From the NCBI GenBank assembly GCA_001692895.1, contig KV748190.1:2629645-2693644 (forward strand): a stretch of DNA of 64,000 nt. The letters are read 5' to 3'. The translations under genes and the position numbers were made by a program. Below, in pieces: positions 34,135 to 46,970 of this stretch. This DNA comes from Cenococcum geophilum 1.58. Lineage: Eukaryota; Ascomycota; Dothideomycetes; Gloniales; Gloniaceae. Each line of letters begins with the position of its first letter. The stretch's first letter is position 1. The notes under the pieces are model-generated. The model saw nothing but the letters and a program-made list of their open reading frames with translations. It had not been told where the DNA came from and did no database searches.

Positions 34135-35845
34135 ACAACCTCTAGATCTACTTATAACGAACTCTTATATAGTGGCAACTATATACGAGGAACTACTATA
34201 GCGCGTAATACTACCCGCGAGTATTTTAAGGAAGCTCCGGGATCTACCTAATAATAACGTAGAGGATAAACGCGACCCTAATTTATTAAATATTCTATTA
34301 GGTCTAAGGCACTTACTAAGGGTATTTTTAGGTAGATAAGCTAAAGTCCTTCTATAAAACTTGGAATATAATTATATAATTAATCTAAAAGAAGGTAAAT
34401 AACCGCCGAACCTTCCTATTTATAATCTCTTTTATAAAGAGCTTAAAATCCTATAGGAGTACCTTAATAGCTTATTAGAAAAGGGGTGGATCTAGCCTAA
34501 TAAGTTTCTAGTAGGCACGCCGATTCTCTTTATTCTAAAATTAGATAGAACTATAAGGCTAAGCGTAGACTATTATAGTCTTAATAAGATTATAATTAAG
34601 AACTGTTACCTACTACTACTAATTAGTAAAATACTAGATTAACTATTTAGGGCGAAGATCTTTATAAAGTTAGATCTATAAAACGCCTATTATAGGCTCT
34701 ATATTAAAGAAGGGGATAAGTAAAAAACCGCTTTTAAGACCTAATATAGCCACTTTAAGTATCTGGTAATGCCTTTTAGGCTAGCTAATACGCCTATAAT
34801 ATTCTAATTATATATTTACAGAGCCTTAGGGGGACTAGTTAACCGTATATATATTATTAATTTAGATAATATCTTAATCTATTTAGAAGATAAGGATTAA
34901 TATAAGTAATATATCCGCGAAGTGCTAGAATGTTTAGATAATTAGGGCCTTTACGCTAAGGCGTTAAAGTATATCTTTAATACTAAGTAGGTCGAGTTCC
35001 TAGGTTATATTATAACACCTATAAGTATAGTTATAGACCTAGTACGGGTATAGATAATCTAGAAGCGGCTAGAGCTAGAGAGCTATTAGGATATTTAAAT
35101 ATTTTTAGGCTTTGCTAATTTCTATAAGTGCTTTATCTATAACTACTTAGATATCGCCTAATACCTATTTAACTATATTATAAAAGCTTTTTAAGACCTA
35201 ACCTAAGGAGCAAAAAGCCTAAAGGCGGTAAGGAAGAAAACTAAGAAGGGACTAACTAAATAGTATAAACTATAGTTATAGCCTAAAAAGGTCCAGGAGG
35301 CCTCTTAGGAACTATATATAAAGTTTATAAAAGCTTTATTACTGCGGCATTTTAACCTAGATTAGATAGTAATGATAATTACTAATATATTAAATTTTAC
35401 CCTTATTAGTATCTCACTGCAACCTAATAGGGATTTAGACGCTACCTAGCTCTACTAAAAACCAGTAGTATTCTATAGTAGAAAATTCTAGGAGCTTAAA
35501 GTTAGGTATTATACCTATAATAAGGAACTACTAGCTATAGCTAACTGCTTTAAATAGTGGCAATATTACCTTAAGTATATAAGCTATACCACTTATATAC
35601 TCTTAAATTACTATAATTTACGCTACTTTATAACTATAAAGGAGCTTATACCTTAATAAGCTAGATAGGTAAAGAAGCTTACGCAATTTAATTTTAAGAT
35701 TAAATATAAGCTAGGGGAAAATAACCCTACTAATAAACCGTTATGATGACTAGATTATACTAAAGGCTTTAAAATAGGAGAAGGAAAATAAATAATAGAT
35801 ATTTTACTCCCTATATTATAGAATAAGCTCTAAGTAAAGAAGAAT
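34135..35845 (+). pseudogene. Gypsy element G pol fragment (RT-RNase H), truncated both ends
   Basis: Nearly collinear with 49735-51390 of Gypsy F: 'LPASILREL'-equivalent region, RT blocks ('RALGGLV', YLDD-equivalent near 34860 mutated), 'FLGFANFY'-equivalent near 35105, RNase H and 'IDILLP' near 35800. The F-type LTRs, gag and integrase are missing here. Right junction with a LINE 5' truncation at about 35845. More RIP-mutated than F. Confidence 0.75.
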
Positions 35846-38800
35846 AGGTACTTACTTTAGACTATATCTCTATCCAGATATAGCTAGATCTAGATATTAA
35901 GGCGTAACTAAACAGTAAAAGATATGTAATAAGAAAGCTTAAGATAAATAGCTTCCTTAATATAGTTAAACAACAACTTTAAGACCTAGAAGAAATCCAC
36001 CTAATATTAAATAAGCGAGGCTTATTAGCTACCCCTAAGGAAATTAACCAAAGACTAGAAAGAATTTAGGCAGCAATTAAAAATAGGCTAGAAGAGCACT
36101 GCCCGGTCTTAAAACTAGGCCCCTATACGTAATATACATAGTCCGTATAATGTGCGGTTCTTATTACCAGCTAATAATAAGTAAGAAGAAAATATATAAG
36201 TAGCTATAATCCTAAAGACGAGAGATAATATAAAGATATAAGAAACTAGCTAAAGAATACTCTAAAAAAAGAAGTAAGGAATAGCTGGAGATGGTTTATA
36301 AATAAGCATACTATTAACCCGAGCCTCCCCTATAATAAAGGTTTTTGGAGGATAGCGAAATAAGTAAAAAGAAAGGCGGGACGTCTAGTAGAAGACCTAC
36401 ACCTTCCGCCCCTGCGAAGACTAGGTAAATTACTAGCTATAAGCGACAATAATAAGAAGGCAAAGATCCTTATAGAAAGATTTTTCTCTTAACTAGTTTT
36501 AGTAGACCTTAGTGATATTACGGGCGAAGCGCCGGTAACTCGCCTAAGGGTTAATAGCAATATAATAACCGAAGAAATGGCCAGAACTATTAGCCGCCTT
36601 TTAAATAATATAGTACTAGGACTAGATGGGATTCTAAATAAAGCCCTAAAGACCTACGGACCACTAATAGCACCTTAGCTTATAGATATAGCTAGAGCAT
36701 ACTTTATAATAAGCTACTACCCAAGACTTAGAAGAGCTATAATAATATTTATCCTATATAAAGAAGGCAAAGTAAACTACTTATTTTTAGGGAGCTATCG
36801 CCCTATTGCCTTAGAGAATACCCTTAGCAAGATCTTAGAAAGGGTGATAGCGAACTACATAGTAGATACGGCTAAGGAATACGCCTTACTACTATAAAGC
36901 TAAATAGGGGTAAGAAAGAACCGCTTAACACTATTAGTACTTACGCTACTCGCTACTACTATTAAATCTACATAGCCGATGCGAAGGGACTTTGTAGTAT
37001 TAATGCTTAGCCTAGATATTAGTGGCGCCTACAATAATATACCCTATAAGCGCCTCCTATACATCCTTAGGGCAAAAGGCTTTTTAGAATAGATTATATA
37101 ATTTATTTAAGGGTTTATAGGTTAAAAAGAAATATTACTAGTCTTTAGCGGATACTAAAGCCCCCCTATTGCAGTTGCAACAGGAATACTATAAGGATTA
37201 CCCCTCTCGCCTATACTCTTCCTTTTCTTTATAAGCAACCTACTTAACTCCTTTAAGGAAGGGGCGACCTAGGGGATAGGCTTTATTAATAATATAAACC
37301 TAATTATATACGGGCCAACAGCCGTAGAGAATTGTAAAACACTAGAGAAAGCTTATAACACCTATATAGAATAGGTAAGGCGATATAGAGTTTAATTCTT
37401 ACTAGAGAAATACTAGCTAATTTATTTTATAAGAAAACGCAACTAATCTGCAGATCTTTAGTATATAATTTATATCTAAGGCTTTAGGGGTTAACTAGTT
37501 TAGGGCCTAAGAGTATTAGGAGTATAGGTAGATAGTAAGCTCTAGTAGAGCGTATATATAGCGTAAGCGGCCTATAAGGGCTAAGTATAGTACAGCGTAT
37601 TATCTAGGATCGTTAATTTTATATAGGGTCTATACTTCTAAAGGTCACGCTTACTATATATAGCAGTTATCCGGCCAACTATAATATATAGGTCCAGTAT
37701 TTAGGCCATTAGAGAATCCGAGAAAGGCCCCCCTAAATCGCTCCTCAAACTACTCTAAAAAGTCTAAATAGCCTGCCTTTAGAGTATAACAGGCGGATAT
37801 AAGCGAACGGCTATAGTACTGCTTAAGAAGGAAGCTAATATTCCCCCCCTATAACTATATATTAAAGCCGCTATAATATAAAGGGCATAAAAGGAATGTA
37901 ACTCTAATATTATAAAGTATATTAAGACACGCCTAAATAAACTATGGAGGGACCCTAGGGCGCTTTATAGGAGAATAAACTAATAACCCTAAAGTAGGGA
38001 AGATATATTGGAGAAATAGGTGAAGAAAGTAGAAGAAGAATAGTGCTGCTTTAGGGCCTAGGCCTATATAGAGGAGAAAGGGAGACGCGTAAGAGGCCAG
38101 TAAGGATAATAGTAAGAGAGAGAAAGGAGCTAAAGTAAAGCACAAAAGAACGCCGGGAAACTATTTATAGTAATATAATACTGGCTAAACCAACGCTAAA
38201 GAGGTATATGGGAGTTAAAGGTATATAGGCTAACTAAGGCAAGAGGAACCTAAGCTATAGCATGGTTAACGCTATAGGGGGTAAATACTCTAGGGCTCTG
38301 AGAAGGCTTAACGAAGGCAGAAAATATAATGGCAATACTCTTAAGAATAGGAATAGTAGGACTAAAAGACTAGCTCTACTGGGTAGGTGTCCTAGTAGGT
38401 AGCCTAAGATGCGAATGTAGCTAGCTAAGATAAACACTAAAACATATAATACTGTTATGCCCCTTACGCACTAACTAAGAAGTAATACTCTTAATATAAA
38501 AAGGCCTTAAGGCGGTTACCTAGTGGCTTATTAGCTAAAATGTACTAAACTAGTTCTGGGTTGCAAAGGAAATAGTAATAGAGGGCGGGGGGGCGAGTAA
38601 CGGGCGCCCCCTAATAACTCTATAGTAGTAGAGTAAAGTTTATAATACTAGCGCGTCCATAGGCTTATTACGGCAGCAGTGGTTCCTAAGGAGGTTAAAA
38701 AGTAAGGTAGTAGGAGCACTATAGGTAACTCGTAGGCGCCTTATAGGCGAGTCCTAAAAGGTAGGGAGATGGATTACGGGGTTTTCTTAAATAGAGTTTT

Positions 38801-38905
38801 CTCCCTATATGTACATAAGGAGTAGTCTATATAGGCCTAATAGGGATCCAAATCGGACGTTAAGCAATGAATTATTATTATTATTATTATTATATAATTT
38901 ATAAA
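35846..38905 (+). mobile_element. 5'-truncated LINE (Tad1-like), with TTA-rich tail
   Basis: Lacks the endonuclease domain; begins in the linker before RT and continues to a 3' end at about 38868 followed by TTATTATTATTATTA and AT-rich sequence. 5' truncation plus a simple-repeat tail is typical of target-primed insertion. The 3' terminus matches that at 13576. Confidence 0.8.
35880..38700 (+). pseudogene. LINE ORF2 reverse transcriptase region, RIP-inactivated
   Basis: Translation, with stops read through, gives a linker with 'INQRLERIQAAIKNRLEEHCP' (near 36045), then RT blocks: 'YRPIA' near 36800, 'QIGVRKNRLT' near 36900, 'LMLSLDISGAYNN' near 37005 (first catalytic Asp kept), and 'GLPLSPILFLFF' near 37195. 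The FADD-equivalent is 'GFINNINLI' near 37280, where both Asp read Asn. The C-terminal region has a CxC...H...C zinc motif near 38410-38460 ('RCECS', 'HIILLCP'). Tad1-clade order. Non-functional. Confidence 0.8.
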
Positions 38906-39620
38906 TATATAATTGATTAAATAAGATATAGAGGAGGTAGAGGAGAAAGAGGATAAAATAAGGGCTAAGGAGACAAGAGTAAAGCCTTAAAAGGCGTTAA
39001 ATAGAAAGGCTAGGGCCGGTTTACTAAATAGCATATAGGGGTGGAATATTAGATTAATTTGGTTAAGAATAGATAGCTTTAAAAGTGGTGGGGTTTGATT
39101 TACTTAAGTGGCTGAGTTTAGGGGTGGCCAAGTTTTAGGGGTCTGAGCTTATCTCTTAGAGCTCCTAACAGCCCTAATAGGAGCTATTAGAAGCTATTAG
39201 TACTATTAGGAGGTATAAATATTTTGCTAATATCATACCTAACTTAACAATTGTTTTAATTTTTTTTTTAATTTTCGCTTATTTTTACTTAGGCTCTAAA
39301 AGGCCCTCTAATAACGCTATATATATATATATATATATAATAATTTTTTTTATAAAAGTTTATCTAGGGAAGTAGTTTTATATAATACTATACTATATAG
39401 AACGTAAAACACTTTAATATTTTATAAGTAAAAGGGTAAATTAATAAAATTGTTAATTGCATTAATTGCGCATAGAATGCGTATAGGCTATATATTAAAA
39501 AACACGATATAGGCTAGTCCGTTAAGTTGCTAAATGCCCTTAACTGCGCGCTAATTGCGCTAATAACTAACTATTAAGGCCATTAATAGGGGATAATATT
39601 TTGCTAATATAGCTACCCTT
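38906..39620. other. AT-rich unassigned spacer
   Basis: No gene. Contains a patch with moderate RIP (39060-39190), a T9 run near 39260, a (TA)n run at about 39320-39340, and short repeats of TTTTGCTAATAT near 39222 and 39598. Confidence 0.4.
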
Positions 39621-39834
39621 CTAAATAAAGTATAAATACCCACTTGTAAAGCGGCTAGGCTAAATAGGATTCCAAATAAGGCAATTAAAGCTGCTTTAGA
39701 GGCTGTAGCTATACTACTAGCTAATGCTATAACTACCTACCTCCTTAAAGGCAAGTTACTAGAATACTATAAAGAAACAATTATAGTCGTTCTTTAAAAG
39801 GCGAATAAAAGGGACTACTCTTTACTAGGAAGCT

Positions 39835-40018
39835 CGTAACCGACTACTAGTACTATATTAAAACGTCATTTATCTTACTAGCGTACTACCCTATTTTAGT
39901 CGCCTAGACCCCCTACTTCCTATTACCTAATACCTCCCTTATATATTTATACCACTTAATTTCTATAGATTTATAATTAAATCGCTTATTTAATTTTCCT
40001 ATACTATAAAAGCTTATA
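39835..40018 (+). repeat. 5' LTR of element C
   Basis: 184 bp; first base reads C instead of T. Mate at 41941-42124. Confidence 0.88.
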
Positions 40019-40129
40019 GTTATAAGCCTAGATTGTACTACCTATTACACTATCTACTAAGCAATTAATCTACTACCTTATTAAGAAGTTACTACTTCTA
40101 CTACCCTTATAGTGTCTTGAGCTTCTTTA

Positions 40130-41930
40130 TTTACTAAATAGACGGATAATTAAACATTAATTATATTAAATATTAACTATACTAAATATTAATTAAACCG
40201 AACCTGACTAACCGTATGACCGATAACTATATAACTGACTAATAAACGAACCAACGAATTAAATTAAAAGTTTGGAATGTTAAAATAAGGTTTTTACTAA
40301 GCTACTAATTAGATCCTACCTAACCCTATAAATTCTAAAAATAACTACTACTAATAAATTAAAAGTTAACCTTATTCTTAACCGGCTATCTAATTGGATT
40401 TAATAGTTCTTTACTATCTAAGACACTGCTAAAACTAATAAGGTATAGTAGTATATTAACCTACCTAAGAAGGAAGACGAGCTTTTAAAGCTAAAACTAC
40501 CAAATTAACCTACATTATATAAGGGATATTATTGCGGACACCTTAGGTTGCCCTTAGGACAACCCCTAAACGCCCCTTAGATGGTCGCCCGTCACGTACT
40601 AGAGGCACGTGCCCGTAGTATATAGTCTCCATAATCCCAAAGGCCTTACCTCCTTAAGGATTCGTCTCTTTTACCAATCTATCCTATTCCAATCATGTCC
40701 TTATAGCCCCCTATTTATAAAGTCCCCTTATATATTAAGAGACATACTACCTACGGCTATATTAATAGTAAAGCTAGACCCAAACTAGCTTACCGCCTAT
40801 AATTAGCTCTACGCCGAATATAAAGACAAACTTCGTATATATAAGGAGCAAGAATAGGCTATAAACGGTATTAGTAACTATATTGTTCGCTCTACATTAA
40901 TAGCCTACCTTCCCCTTATTAACGGCCTTAATACGGTATATAAACGGCTTTAAGCATTAAAGACTGTACCTACCCCTACTACCTTAGGTTAAAGGCACAA
41001 CGTCTTTAATTAATACACGGCTCTAAAAGCCTATAATAAAAAGTAGAGTATTAAAAAAATAGTTAAACAGCTAGCGGAATGTCTATAAGCTTACTAAATA
41101 ATTAAAGCTACTAGACGTATAAGGATATAGGCCACACTATAATTTTATTTAAGTAATTAAACCTACCTCTTCTAGCTTTGTAAAGGCACTAAAAGTAAAC
41201 CTTATTTATAAGAAATAAAAGGATAAAGCAGCCCCATCTATTCTTAATCTAATTAAAGAATTTAAAGAATACTACTGTATACAGTAAGCATCTTCTACCA
41301 CTACTACCAATTACTCTGCCTTTACAACTCTAATTTAGATACTAATTCTAATTCTAATTTAGCATGGCATAAGAAATGCATATGCGGCCTTATACATTAA
41401 TACGACGACTGCTACTATATTATTAAGTAGAAGCGCCCTTAAGGATAGGAACTAAACCTAGATATTTAAAAGCAAATAGATAAAACAAATTTATCTATAC
41501 CTTAGGTTAAACATATGGTTAATTAAATCCAAAAAGATATAAAAGAAGAGCTAGAAGCAGAAAACACAGAGTCTATAATTAATTTTAATTTTAAAGCAAC
41601 CCCAGCTTCTACAACACCGACTTATAATACTGCTATATTTAGCACTGGTTAAATTCTATTTAAATTCTATAAGCACGTTAATGCAATTAAGCAGCTTCCT
41701 AGATCTACCTTAATTATAGCTTAATTAACTACCTTAAAAACAGATTAAACCATTTTACCTATACTATAAAGACTTTAAAATAATATCTTAGATATAATTA
41801 AAGCAATTTCCATTTAACTAGCACTATTACCCTACTCTTTACTACTCCTAAATTTGTATCTAAATTTCCTATTTTAGTACAGTTTTCTACCTTTATTTGT
41901 CTTCTATAGCTTCGACTACACTATTAAATC
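40130..41930 (+). pseudogene. gag-like gene of element C, split by a solo LTR
   Basis: Plus-strand frames with RIP-type stops. The 5' part (to 40517) and the 3' part (from 40733) flank the solo LTR. A Copia-style knuckle 'KKCICGLIHQYDDCYYI' lies at about 41370-41420 (first four residues partly read from mutated codons), followed by an acidic region ('EELEAENTE' near 41550). The protease and all later pol domains are missing. Frame is shifted in places, so limits are approximate. Confidence 0.55.
40518..40732 (+). repeat. Solo LTR of the Gypsy F family, nested in element C
   Basis: 215 bp, TATAAGGGATATTATTGCGG...CCCCTTATA, aligned over its full length with the two F LTRs. Target duplication CATTA (40513-40517) and TATTA (40733-40737), one C->T apart. 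Lightly mutated. Confidence 0.9.
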
Positions 41931-41940
41931 TAGGGGTGTG

Positions 41941-42124
41941 TGTAACCGACTACCGGTACCATATTAAAACGTTATTTGTATTACCAGCGTACCACCCTAT
42001 TTTAGTTGCCTAGACCCCCTACTTCCTATTACCTAATACCTCCCATATATATTTATACTACTTAATTTCCATAGAATTGCAATTAAGTCGCTTATTTAAT
42101 TTTCCTATACTATAAAAGCTTATA
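41941..42124 (+). repeat. 3' LTR of element C
   Basis: 184 bp; same family as the solo LTRs at 16209-18613 and 42958-43171. Confidence 0.88.
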
Positions 42125-42957
42125 AAGTTACTAACTAATCGCCCTTAAAAACACGCTAGGAAAAATACTAGAAAAGATACTAGTAGAACGTATATAAGGG
42201 GCCGTAGAGGCGTAAGGGCTACTACTATAGACATAAATAGGCGTAAGGAAGAAGTAATTAACCCTCTTAGCTCTCTCCCTAATCACCTTTAGCATCTAAG
42301 CGGCGTGGTAAGCCTGCTTAGGCTGCGTAGTATTTATACTAAGCCTAGATATAAGTAGAGCCTTTAACTATATATTACACGAAAGGCTCTTATAGATCCT
42401 AAGAAAGAAGGGCCTACTAGACTAGATAATTAAGTTTATTTAAGCCTTCCTAATAGGGCGTACTACTAAAATAGTATTTAAGGGCTATAAAAGCAAAATA
42501 ATACCAATACCTATAGGTATCCTATAAGGATCACCCCTTTTGCTGATTTTATTCCTATTCTTTATATCTAAGCTACTAGAGATATTTAACAGTAACTAAA
42601 ATATAGTAGTACTAGGATTTATAAATAATACAAACCTAATTATATAGGGAGATACGGCAGTAGAAAACTACACCAGACTTAATTAAGTATATAATAGATA
42701 TATTGCATAGACAAAATAATAAAGAGTTAAATTCGTACTAGATAAATACTAGCTTATCCACTCTATAAGAAAAAGAAGGGTAAATAATAACCTAGCATTA
42801 ATAGTAAGCATTTAGGGCTATAAAGTAAAACTAGAAGCCACTCTTAAGGTCCTAGGGGTCTAGGTAGACGCTAAACTAAACTAAAACGTGTATATTATAT
42901 AAGCGACCTATAAGGGAGCAGCGGCTTTTATAGCGGTATTATAAATTATAGTATTAA

Positions 42958-43171
42958 TGTAACCGACTACTAGTACTATACTAAGACATAAAACTGCAGC
43001 ATAGAAGGCTCTAAGACAGCGTTAGCACTACCCTTATATATCTTGGATATAGTTAAAGATTAAGTTATAGGCTTTGGAGTTAGGCGTCTACTTTCATGTA
43101 TATATACCACTTGATTTTCATAGATTTATAATTAAGTCGCTCGTTTAATACCCATACTGTAAAAGCTTACA
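42958..43171 (+). repeat. Solo LTR (TGTAACCGAC family, longer variant)
   Basis: 214 bp, TGTAACCGACTACTAG...AAAAGCTTACA, with perfect target duplication ATTAA (42953-42957, 43172-43176). Inserted in the LINE RT gene. Its middle differs from the 184-bp LTRs. Confidence 0.88.
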
Positions 43172-43811
43172 ATTAACCTAGTGACCCTTCTTTAAACGCA
43201 TATAACTACTATATACAGTAGTAGTAAGGCTAGTAATGCTATACGGCGCCTGGATCTAGGGCATAGAACTAAACAGTAAACTACTAGTAAAAAGCTCCTT
43301 AGCGCCACTAGAGAAACTATAAAACTAATATCTACGCAGAATTATAGGGGCCTATAAAAGGACACTACATACTATACTAAAACGTAAAGCAGTTATACTA
43401 CTAATAGATATATATATAGAAGTAACCGCTATATAGAGAGTATCTATAGTACAAGGCCACCTGGTAGAGAAGGAGATACGCTAAATACTAAAATATATAT
43501 AAGGAATAAGGGTCCCCTAAAGGGGTACTATACCTAAGCTTATAAGCTAAGAGACCCTACGCCTATAGGCTATAGAGAGGGAACAGAAAATATAAAAGCT
43601 ATTATAATACTAAGCGGAGAACTGGCGCCGCGCTAGTAGAGCGCTATTACGCTAATAGAGGATAGGGGGCTACTAGCATAAGTGGAGATCTATTATATAT
43701 ATCGTAAGATAGGAAGATATTAAGTAAAAACGGCGCTATAAGAAGGCCGTAAAAGTATAGAAAGCAACTATATAGAGCACCCTATAGTTAAAGCCGACTT
43801 TCCCCTTAAGT

Positions 43812-43925
43812 AGATAGTGCGGATATTATAAACGGCTAAGCGGATAGTGTAGATATTATAAACGGCGGCTAAGCGGGTAGTACGGATATTATAAACGGCC
43901 GAGTAGGTAGCGCGGGTATAGGTAT
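43812..43925. repeat. 30-bp minisatellite of unit 1
   Basis: Four to five copies of CGGATATTATAAACGGCTAA-GCGGATAGTG, one with an extra CGG triplet. Equivalent tracts are at 56145-56310 and 59600-59765. Confidence 0.85.
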
Positions 43926-43949
43926 AGGTAAAGGTAAGGGTATGGGGCC

Positions 43950-45930
43950 GTCTAAAGATGGATATATGGACTTTATAGGCCCTATCTAGATACCTATCTT
44001 CCCTTACTAGATCTATATAGGTGCGAATAATACTAATAATCTTTTTATCTTGCTAAGGCGTTCTAAGATCGCCTACACGCGTAATTAAACCCCCTTTATC
44101 TCTAAGATCGCGGCCTTATATTTTAGCTTAGCTACGGCCTTATAGGCGGGCTAGTATTTTTATATTATTATCTTATTTAGTATAACTACGCTAACTAGTA
44201 AGCTTTTTACCCGTATAGCGAACCTCTAGTACTCCTTATAGCTAAAAAAGGGGTCCTTCTATAGGGGGTAGAGCGGGAACTGCTTATATAGGATTACTAA
44301 GTTCTATAATAGGATTACCCTAAGCGTATAGAGAAGGCGTAGAAATCCTAAGCCTATAAGGTTAAGCTATATAACCTTATTATTAGCCCTCTCTAGATAG
44401 TAAGTCTCTATATATTTTAGCTAGACGTTAGTCTTAGGCCATATCTTTAAGTAGAGGGCCTCCTTTGGCACCTCTTACGCGCGGGGGAAAAAGTAGCCCT
44501 TTTCTTTCTTTAGGAAGCCGGTAATTGACCGTATAAACATATAGGGTAGGTAGCTAAGGTAGGCTCCTATTATCGCGTCTGTATTCTAGCGTCCGGCCCA
44601 TTTAATTTAGGTCTCTTTAACGCCACTAAGCTTAGTATGCCGGACGCTCTGCTTATAGGCGCTATAGGTCTTCTTCTTTAAGTAAATTCCTACCCCCTAG
44701 AATATCTTCTTATTCTATTTAAACTGCGTATAATAGCTTAATGGCTATTACGGTACTTTAATGCTACTAAGAAAAATATATAGGCCGTAGTAGTCCTCTA
44801 GCTACTAAAAGGATGGGAAGCTCTTAGCGCCGTCCTTACCCTAGCAGTTAAAGAAGTAGAAGGCTATTATAGAAAGAGGGTAAAGAATAGGGTTAGTATT
44901 GCGTATATAGCCTATATACTTAACCTTATTATATTAATTCTGCTTCCCCTATATTATTAATATAATTATATATAGCGCTAGCTTATCTAGTTTAGGCTCT
45001 TTATTCTCTAGTTTAATAAGGATAAAGTTAGCGAGCTAAACGTCCTATCTACTTTTACCCTAAATAATAGTAGTATAGCCTAAGGAACGGGTTAAAAAAT
45101 GGTAGCTATATAGACCGAATATAAACCTAATAAATGCTTAGCTATAGTTTATAGGTAAGACTTAACTAAACCTAGCATTTTAAAGCCTGTCTCCTAGTAC
45201 TAAGTAATTGCCTTTTTAAGCCCTTTAATGTTGTAGCCGCTAGTAATTATAAATAGGCCTTAATTAATAAAGTTAACGCGTTAAATCCGGTCCTTATTAC
45301 GGTGGACACTATCTAGTACCGCTAAGAGCTTCGCCCCTTATAGCGGCTGCAAGGCTTTACCTTTTAATTACTATATATAAAGCTTAGTAATAGCGGAGAC
45401 GTAGCTATTTATAACTAAGTATTAGACTATCTCATTAAATAAAGCATCTAAGGCCTTCTTATCCTATATCTCTCCTTCTTCCTTTACGGCTTCCTCCCCT
45501 ATAGCTACAGCTGCCGCTATAGCTGCCTTTCCCTTAGCCATCTTCTGCCTCTTCTTCGCCTGCTTACTATCTTTCTATATTTCTTTCTATTTTAACTTTT
45601 ATTTTTAATAGCTAGCAGCTTATAATTCTTGGTTAATAACTTACTGCTTTAAAAATAAGTAAAGCTTATCTTTTATTACCTAGGCGCTGTCTATATTACC
45701 TTCTAGTCTTATATACTAGTCTTCCTACTCTTTTTACTTTAGCTTATACGCCCTTATAGTATTCTTTAAGTACTAGGCCTTATAAATATTGTATAGCCGT
45801 GCTGTCTGGGCCTTAAATTTGTTCTAAAGGCTATAAAAGGGGGCTAAGGGGGCTTCCGTCGACTATAAAGTAGACTATAGGGTAAGAAGATTCCTAAAAG
45901 ACTCTATATCTATAAGAGATAAGGGGGAGA
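43950..45930 (-). pseudogene. Crypton-like tyrosine recombinase / GCR1-C gene, unit 1, RIP-inactivated
   Basis: Same gene as in units 2 and 3, read right to left. The N-terminal part ('LYNIYKA', 'NTIRAYKLK') starts near 45800. The central domain contains 'LFNEIV' and 'GLKKAIT'; the recombinase C-terminal box has 'RQAGRWN' and the 'YLSYLP' tyrosine block near 44580. The GCR1-like C-terminal domain lies at 44500-43960. The box-II His and Arg of the HxxR motif both read Tyr (T-Y-S-A-Y near 44655). Many RIP-type stops. Confidence 0.65.
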
Positions 45931-46536
45931 TATATAAGCGCGGTATAGGTAAATAAAGTTACTAAATGTATAAATATTAAAGGAGAAGAAGAAGAGGGCT
46001 CTATATTATATAATTAGAATTACAGTAGGCCTTTCTATATAAAATTAGAAGCCCTACGTAAGCTATTACGGGTATAAGGATAGGAGAGGGTTGGAAAATA
46101 GATTGTTAAGGCAATAGTGAGGTTAAAGGCGCGCTAAGGCCCTTTATACTAACCTAGTACTAACCTAAGCCTTAAAAACGCGTCCTAAAAGTAGGGGCTA
46201 CTACTAAAGGGGGGGGGGTAATATTTAAACGATATATTGCGGACCTTAGGGGGTTATATATAACTTAAAGTTATGCTAAGCTTAACCTAAACCTCCAATA
46301 CCTATTATATATTAGGGGGGCTAATTTAGCGCGGTTATGACCTGGGTTAATATAAGGTTAGGGCTACCCCTACTAATAATACGCCCAAACCCTATATAAG
46401 GTCGCGTAGTAACCGCCCCTAAGTACTTTCGCACGCGATTTTAGGTGAAAAGGTATATAATTTGTGTTAGATTAGTACTTTTAGACGGTCGCGTAATATT
46501 ACTCTAAATTTATAACACCTAAACAGGCTCTATTCC

Positions 46537-46818
46537 TATATTAAGGCGTCTTAGTTACTATAGTGTAGTCCTATATTAAGACGTCTTGGTTACTATAGTA
46601 TAGTTCTATATTAAGGCGTTTTAGTTAATATAGTGCAGTTATATATTAAGGCGTTTTGGTTACTATAGTGTAGTTCTATATTAAGGCGTCTTAGTTACTA
46701 TAGTATAGTTATAGCAGTTATATATTAAGGCGTCTTAGTTACTGCAGTACAGTCCTATATTAAGACGTCTTAGTTACTAATATAGTCCTATATTAAGGCG
46801 TCTTGGTTACTATAGTAA
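46537..46818. repeat. 35-bp minisatellite of unit 1
   Basis: Eight copies of TATATTAAGGCGTCTTAGTT-ACTATAGTGTAGTCC, one with a 9-bp expansion and one with a deletion. The same eight-copy order with the same irregular units recurs at 58918-59205. Confidence 0.88.
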
Positions 46819-46970
46819 AATAGGTATTATCTACTACTTAAAAGGGAGTCTCCCCTGCCCTAAATATTTTTATAAAGCTAATCTAAAGAATGCTGGCCTT
46901 ATAGCTGTTTCAGCTAGTTAATAGCCTATCTCTTATCTCTTACCGTACCGTCTTCTACACGCCGTCTTAT

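Larger units (their letters stand above)
39835..42124 (+). mobile_element. Gag-only Copia-like LTR element (element C)
   Basis: 184-bp LTRs at 39835-40018 and 41941-42124 (TGTAACCGAC...AAGCTTATA). Target duplication AAGCT at 39830-39834 and AAGTT at 42125-42129, differing by one C->T. The 1.9-kb internal part holds gag-like sequence and no polymerase. It splits the LINE RT frame exactly and itself contains a solo LTR of family F. A purine-rich tract precedes the 3' LTR. Confidence 0.85.
39630..43806 (+). mobile_element. Second LINE (Tad1-like), split by a gag-only LTR element and a solo LTR
   Basis: The plus-strand RT frame starts near 39650 ('RIPNKAIKAALEA') and runs to 'RDYSLLGS' at 39834. 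It resumes after the LTR element at 42130 ('IALKNTLGKILEKILVERI') and continues past a solo LTR (42958-43171) to 43806. Blocks seen: 'ILSLDISRAFN' near 42335, 'GSPLLLILFLFF' near 42530, and 'GFINNTNLI' (FADD-equivalent, Asp to Asn) near 42620. It is cut at 43806 by the tandem Crypton-like array. 5'-truncated and RIP-inactivated. Confidence 0.78.
43807..46970 (-). mobile_element. Crypton-like tandem unit 1 (left-truncated)
   Basis: First of three head-to-tail copies of a 3.46-kb unit. It starts inside the 30-bp minisatellite directly after LINE sequence, and ends at 46970 where Gypsy F is inserted. Homology to units 2 and 3 is continuous over its length, differing almost only by transitions. 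No terminal inverted repeats are visible, in line with Crypton-type elements. Confidence 0.75.

Noticed and set aside
46537..46818. Regularly spaced 35-bp repeats resembling a CRISPR array
   Set aside because: The repeats are directly tandem without unique spacers, and the context is a eukaryotic transposon.
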